Origin: Treponema sp.
GTDB lineage: Bacteria; Spirochaetota; Spirochaetia; Treponematales; Breznakiellaceae
NCBI GenBank assembly: GCA_031259515.1
Contig: JAIRLK010000398.1
Location: forward strand, 1-6,744
Reading direction: 5' to 3'
Length of the DNA: 6,744 nt
A model generated the notes under the pieces. That model was not told where the DNA came from. It saw only the letters and a list, made by a program, of their open reading frames with translations, and ran no database searches. A program made the position numbers and the translations under genes. This document shows, one piece after another, positions 6,139-6,744 of the stretch. Numbering within the stretch: position 1 is the first letter of the stretch; each line of letters begins with the position of its first letter.

Positions 6139-6256
6139 GAGACTGTCGGAAAAGTCCGTCAATAGGCAAAAAGCCACTATATATAGTGTATTGGAAGCAA
6201 TAAACACGCTATATATAGCGTTCTAGGCCCCCGGAAAACACTTATTCGACAGCCTC
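6139..6256. mobile_element. MITE-like element, 118 bp, full-length quasi-palindrome
   Basis: The ends are imperfect 17-bp inverted repeats, GAGACTGTCGGAAAAGT (6139-6155) and ACTTATTCGACAGCCTC (6240-6256), matching at 14 of 17 positions. GAG-x-CTGTCG resembles the tips of several transposase-bearing IS families, including the IS1182-like type. The interior folds back around GAAG (6194-6197), within two bases of the exact midpoint: TATTG/CAATA, then GTG/CAC, then TATATATA runs, then GCC (6173-6175)/GGC (6226-6228). No coding capacity is present, so a transposase would have to act in trans. No target-site duplication could be recognised. The family assignment is tentative; the inverted-repeat structure is plain in the sequence. 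Confidence 0.6.
6175..6221. repeat. Two perfect palindromes sharing CTATATATAG
   Basis: CACTATATATAGTG (6175-6188) and ACGCTATATATAGCGT (6206-6221) are perfect palindromes with a common ten-base core. Their centres are 32 bases apart, about three helical turns. Each can form its own hairpin, or they can pair with each other as the stem of the surrounding 118-bp element. A related sequence, AGCTATATATGGCG (5766-5779), lies next to the comM ribosome binding site and matches the 14-base core of the second palindrome at 12 positions. Confidence 0.7.
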
Positions 6257-6282
6257 GCTATGCGCAGTAAACCCGTACTCTA

Positions 6283-6369
6283 TTAAATTTTTATCCAATT
6301 TTCTATTTTTATATTCTCAATCCTGTCAAAATGATTTTCGTTATTTGTAACCAATATCACCGTGTTTAG
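6283..6369 (-). pseudogene. 3' remnant of a VapC-type PIN-domain toxin gene
   Basis: The minus strand encodes 28 residues before a TAA at 6285-6283. They include VILVTNNENHFDRI and end IENWIKI. This is the characteristic C-terminus of VapC toxins (L-V-T-x-N-x-x-H-F-x-R-I, then x-x-E-N-W), the last beta-strand and helix of the PIN ribonuclease domain. The Asn/His-Phe block is intact, but the frame is closed by a stop codon (6372-6370) just upstream, and no earlier VapC sequence with the catalytic acidic residues is found. No antitoxin gene is present. The piece is AT-rich, unlike the GC-rich DNA that starts right after it, so a deletion or insertion joint near 6367-6385 probably removed the rest. 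The fragment is too short to be a functional toxin. Confidence 0.65.
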
Positions 6370-6371
6370 CT

Positions 6372-6744
6372 ACTGGCTTTTCCCCCTCCCGGCGGTTTAT
6401 ACTGAGCCTGACAGGGGGCGGGGTCAGCTTCTGCCACCCGGAAATGGCCGCGGAATACCGGCGGGCGAACTTACCCGCCTTTCCGAGGAGGACCGTTGCC
6501 GCCTGGTTACGCGTAACCGCTGGTCCAACGATCCGTCCTTTACCGATGACTATTTGCGGCTGCGGAAAAAAGAGACTATCGAGAACGAGGCGGCGGGCCT
6601 CCTTGAAATTATGGAAACCGTCCAGGACCTCTCCTATGTGTCGGGCCACGACTTTGTAAAAAAGCGTTTCAAGAACGCGGCGCGGGCAATCAAACTGGGC
6701 CGCCTTGATGTGCTTCCTATGGGGTACCTGATTTCGGGGCCGGT
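6372..6744 (+). pseudogene. AAA+ ATPase gene, N-terminal part, apparently 5'-truncated and frameshifted; runs off the window
   Basis: From 6470 the frame reads LTRLSEEDRCRLVTRNRW and continues with a charged helical stretch (KKETIENEAAGLLEIMETVQ), then DLSYVSGHDFVKKRF and LDVLPMGYLISGPV at the window edge. GYLISGPV is the strand and first residues of a Walker A loop, which would be completed just outside. Before 6470 the protein-like frame is a different one (FILSLTGGG, then HPEMAAEYRRANL). Joining ...EYRRAN to LTRLSEEDR needs one extra base at 6470, so a single-base deletion, or an assembly error, is likely. No ATG or GTG with a ribosome binding site starts either frame, and the coding signal begins abruptly beside the vapC remnant. 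The product and its partners are unknown to me beyond the ATPase class. If the frameshift is a sequencing error, it may be an intact gene with an unusual start. Confidence 0.5.

Noticed and set aside
5972..6169. Open frame of 65 codons on the minus strand across the structured segment
   Set aside because: Its residues are dictated by the inverted-repeat arms, it crosses into the MITE-like element, and it has no recognisable domain. The structure explains the sequence better.
6341..6649. Open frame of 102 codons on the minus strand
   Set aside because: It is antisense to the ATPase coding region, which has a clear P-loop approach and helical character on the plus strand. It also crosses the vapC joint.

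Overview
The window looks like a chromosomal segment of a host-associated spirochaete, most probably a Treponema of the termite-gut type. I base this on the gene styles (a cyclic-nucleotide-binding protein fused to TPR-like repeats, and overlapping genes on GC-richer coding DNA between AT-rich spacers) and on the load of small mobile-element debris. This is recognition from memory, not a database match.

Left end (1-200): the last 31 codons of an IS1-family transposase enter from outside the window, followed by a short spacer. Left centre (201-3241, minus strand): a compact three-gene operon, transcribed right to left from a well-formed sigma-70-type promoter at 3213-3241. Its order is an amidohydrolase (TTG start), a cNMP-fold/TPR protein and a Crp/Fnr-type regulator. 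The genes overlap by 8 nt or are separated by 1 nt, so translation is probably coupled. The TPR protein's cyclic-nucleotide pocket has lost its signature residues, whereas the last gene keeps both the pocket and a winged helix. This suggests a non-DNA-binding partner paired with a DNA-binding regulator.

Centre (3242-5764): a divergent PHP-domain phosphoesterase of the YciV/RNase AM type on the plus strand. It converges on, and overlaps by 28 bp, a ComM/YifB-type AAA+ ATPase on the minus strand. A perfect 15-bp dyad lies in the divergent control region between the amidohydrolase and the PHP gene.

Right end (5765-6744): about 1 kb without an intact gene, built as a mosaic. It holds a degenerate dispersed-repeat fragment; a 151-bp strongly structured segment (5981-6131) whose two terminal helices cross like a pseudoknot; and a 118-bp MITE-like element (6139-6256) with 17-bp terminal inverted repeats that is a quasi-palindrome along its whole length. 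After these come a 28-codon 3' remnant of a VapC-type PIN toxin gene on the minus strand (6283-6369) and, abutting it, the start of an AAA+ ATPase gene on the plus strand. The ATPase gene lacks a convincing start, seems to carry a one-base frameshift near 6470 and runs off the window just before its P-loop. The left two thirds therefore read as stable core genes, and the right end as a recombination hot spot.
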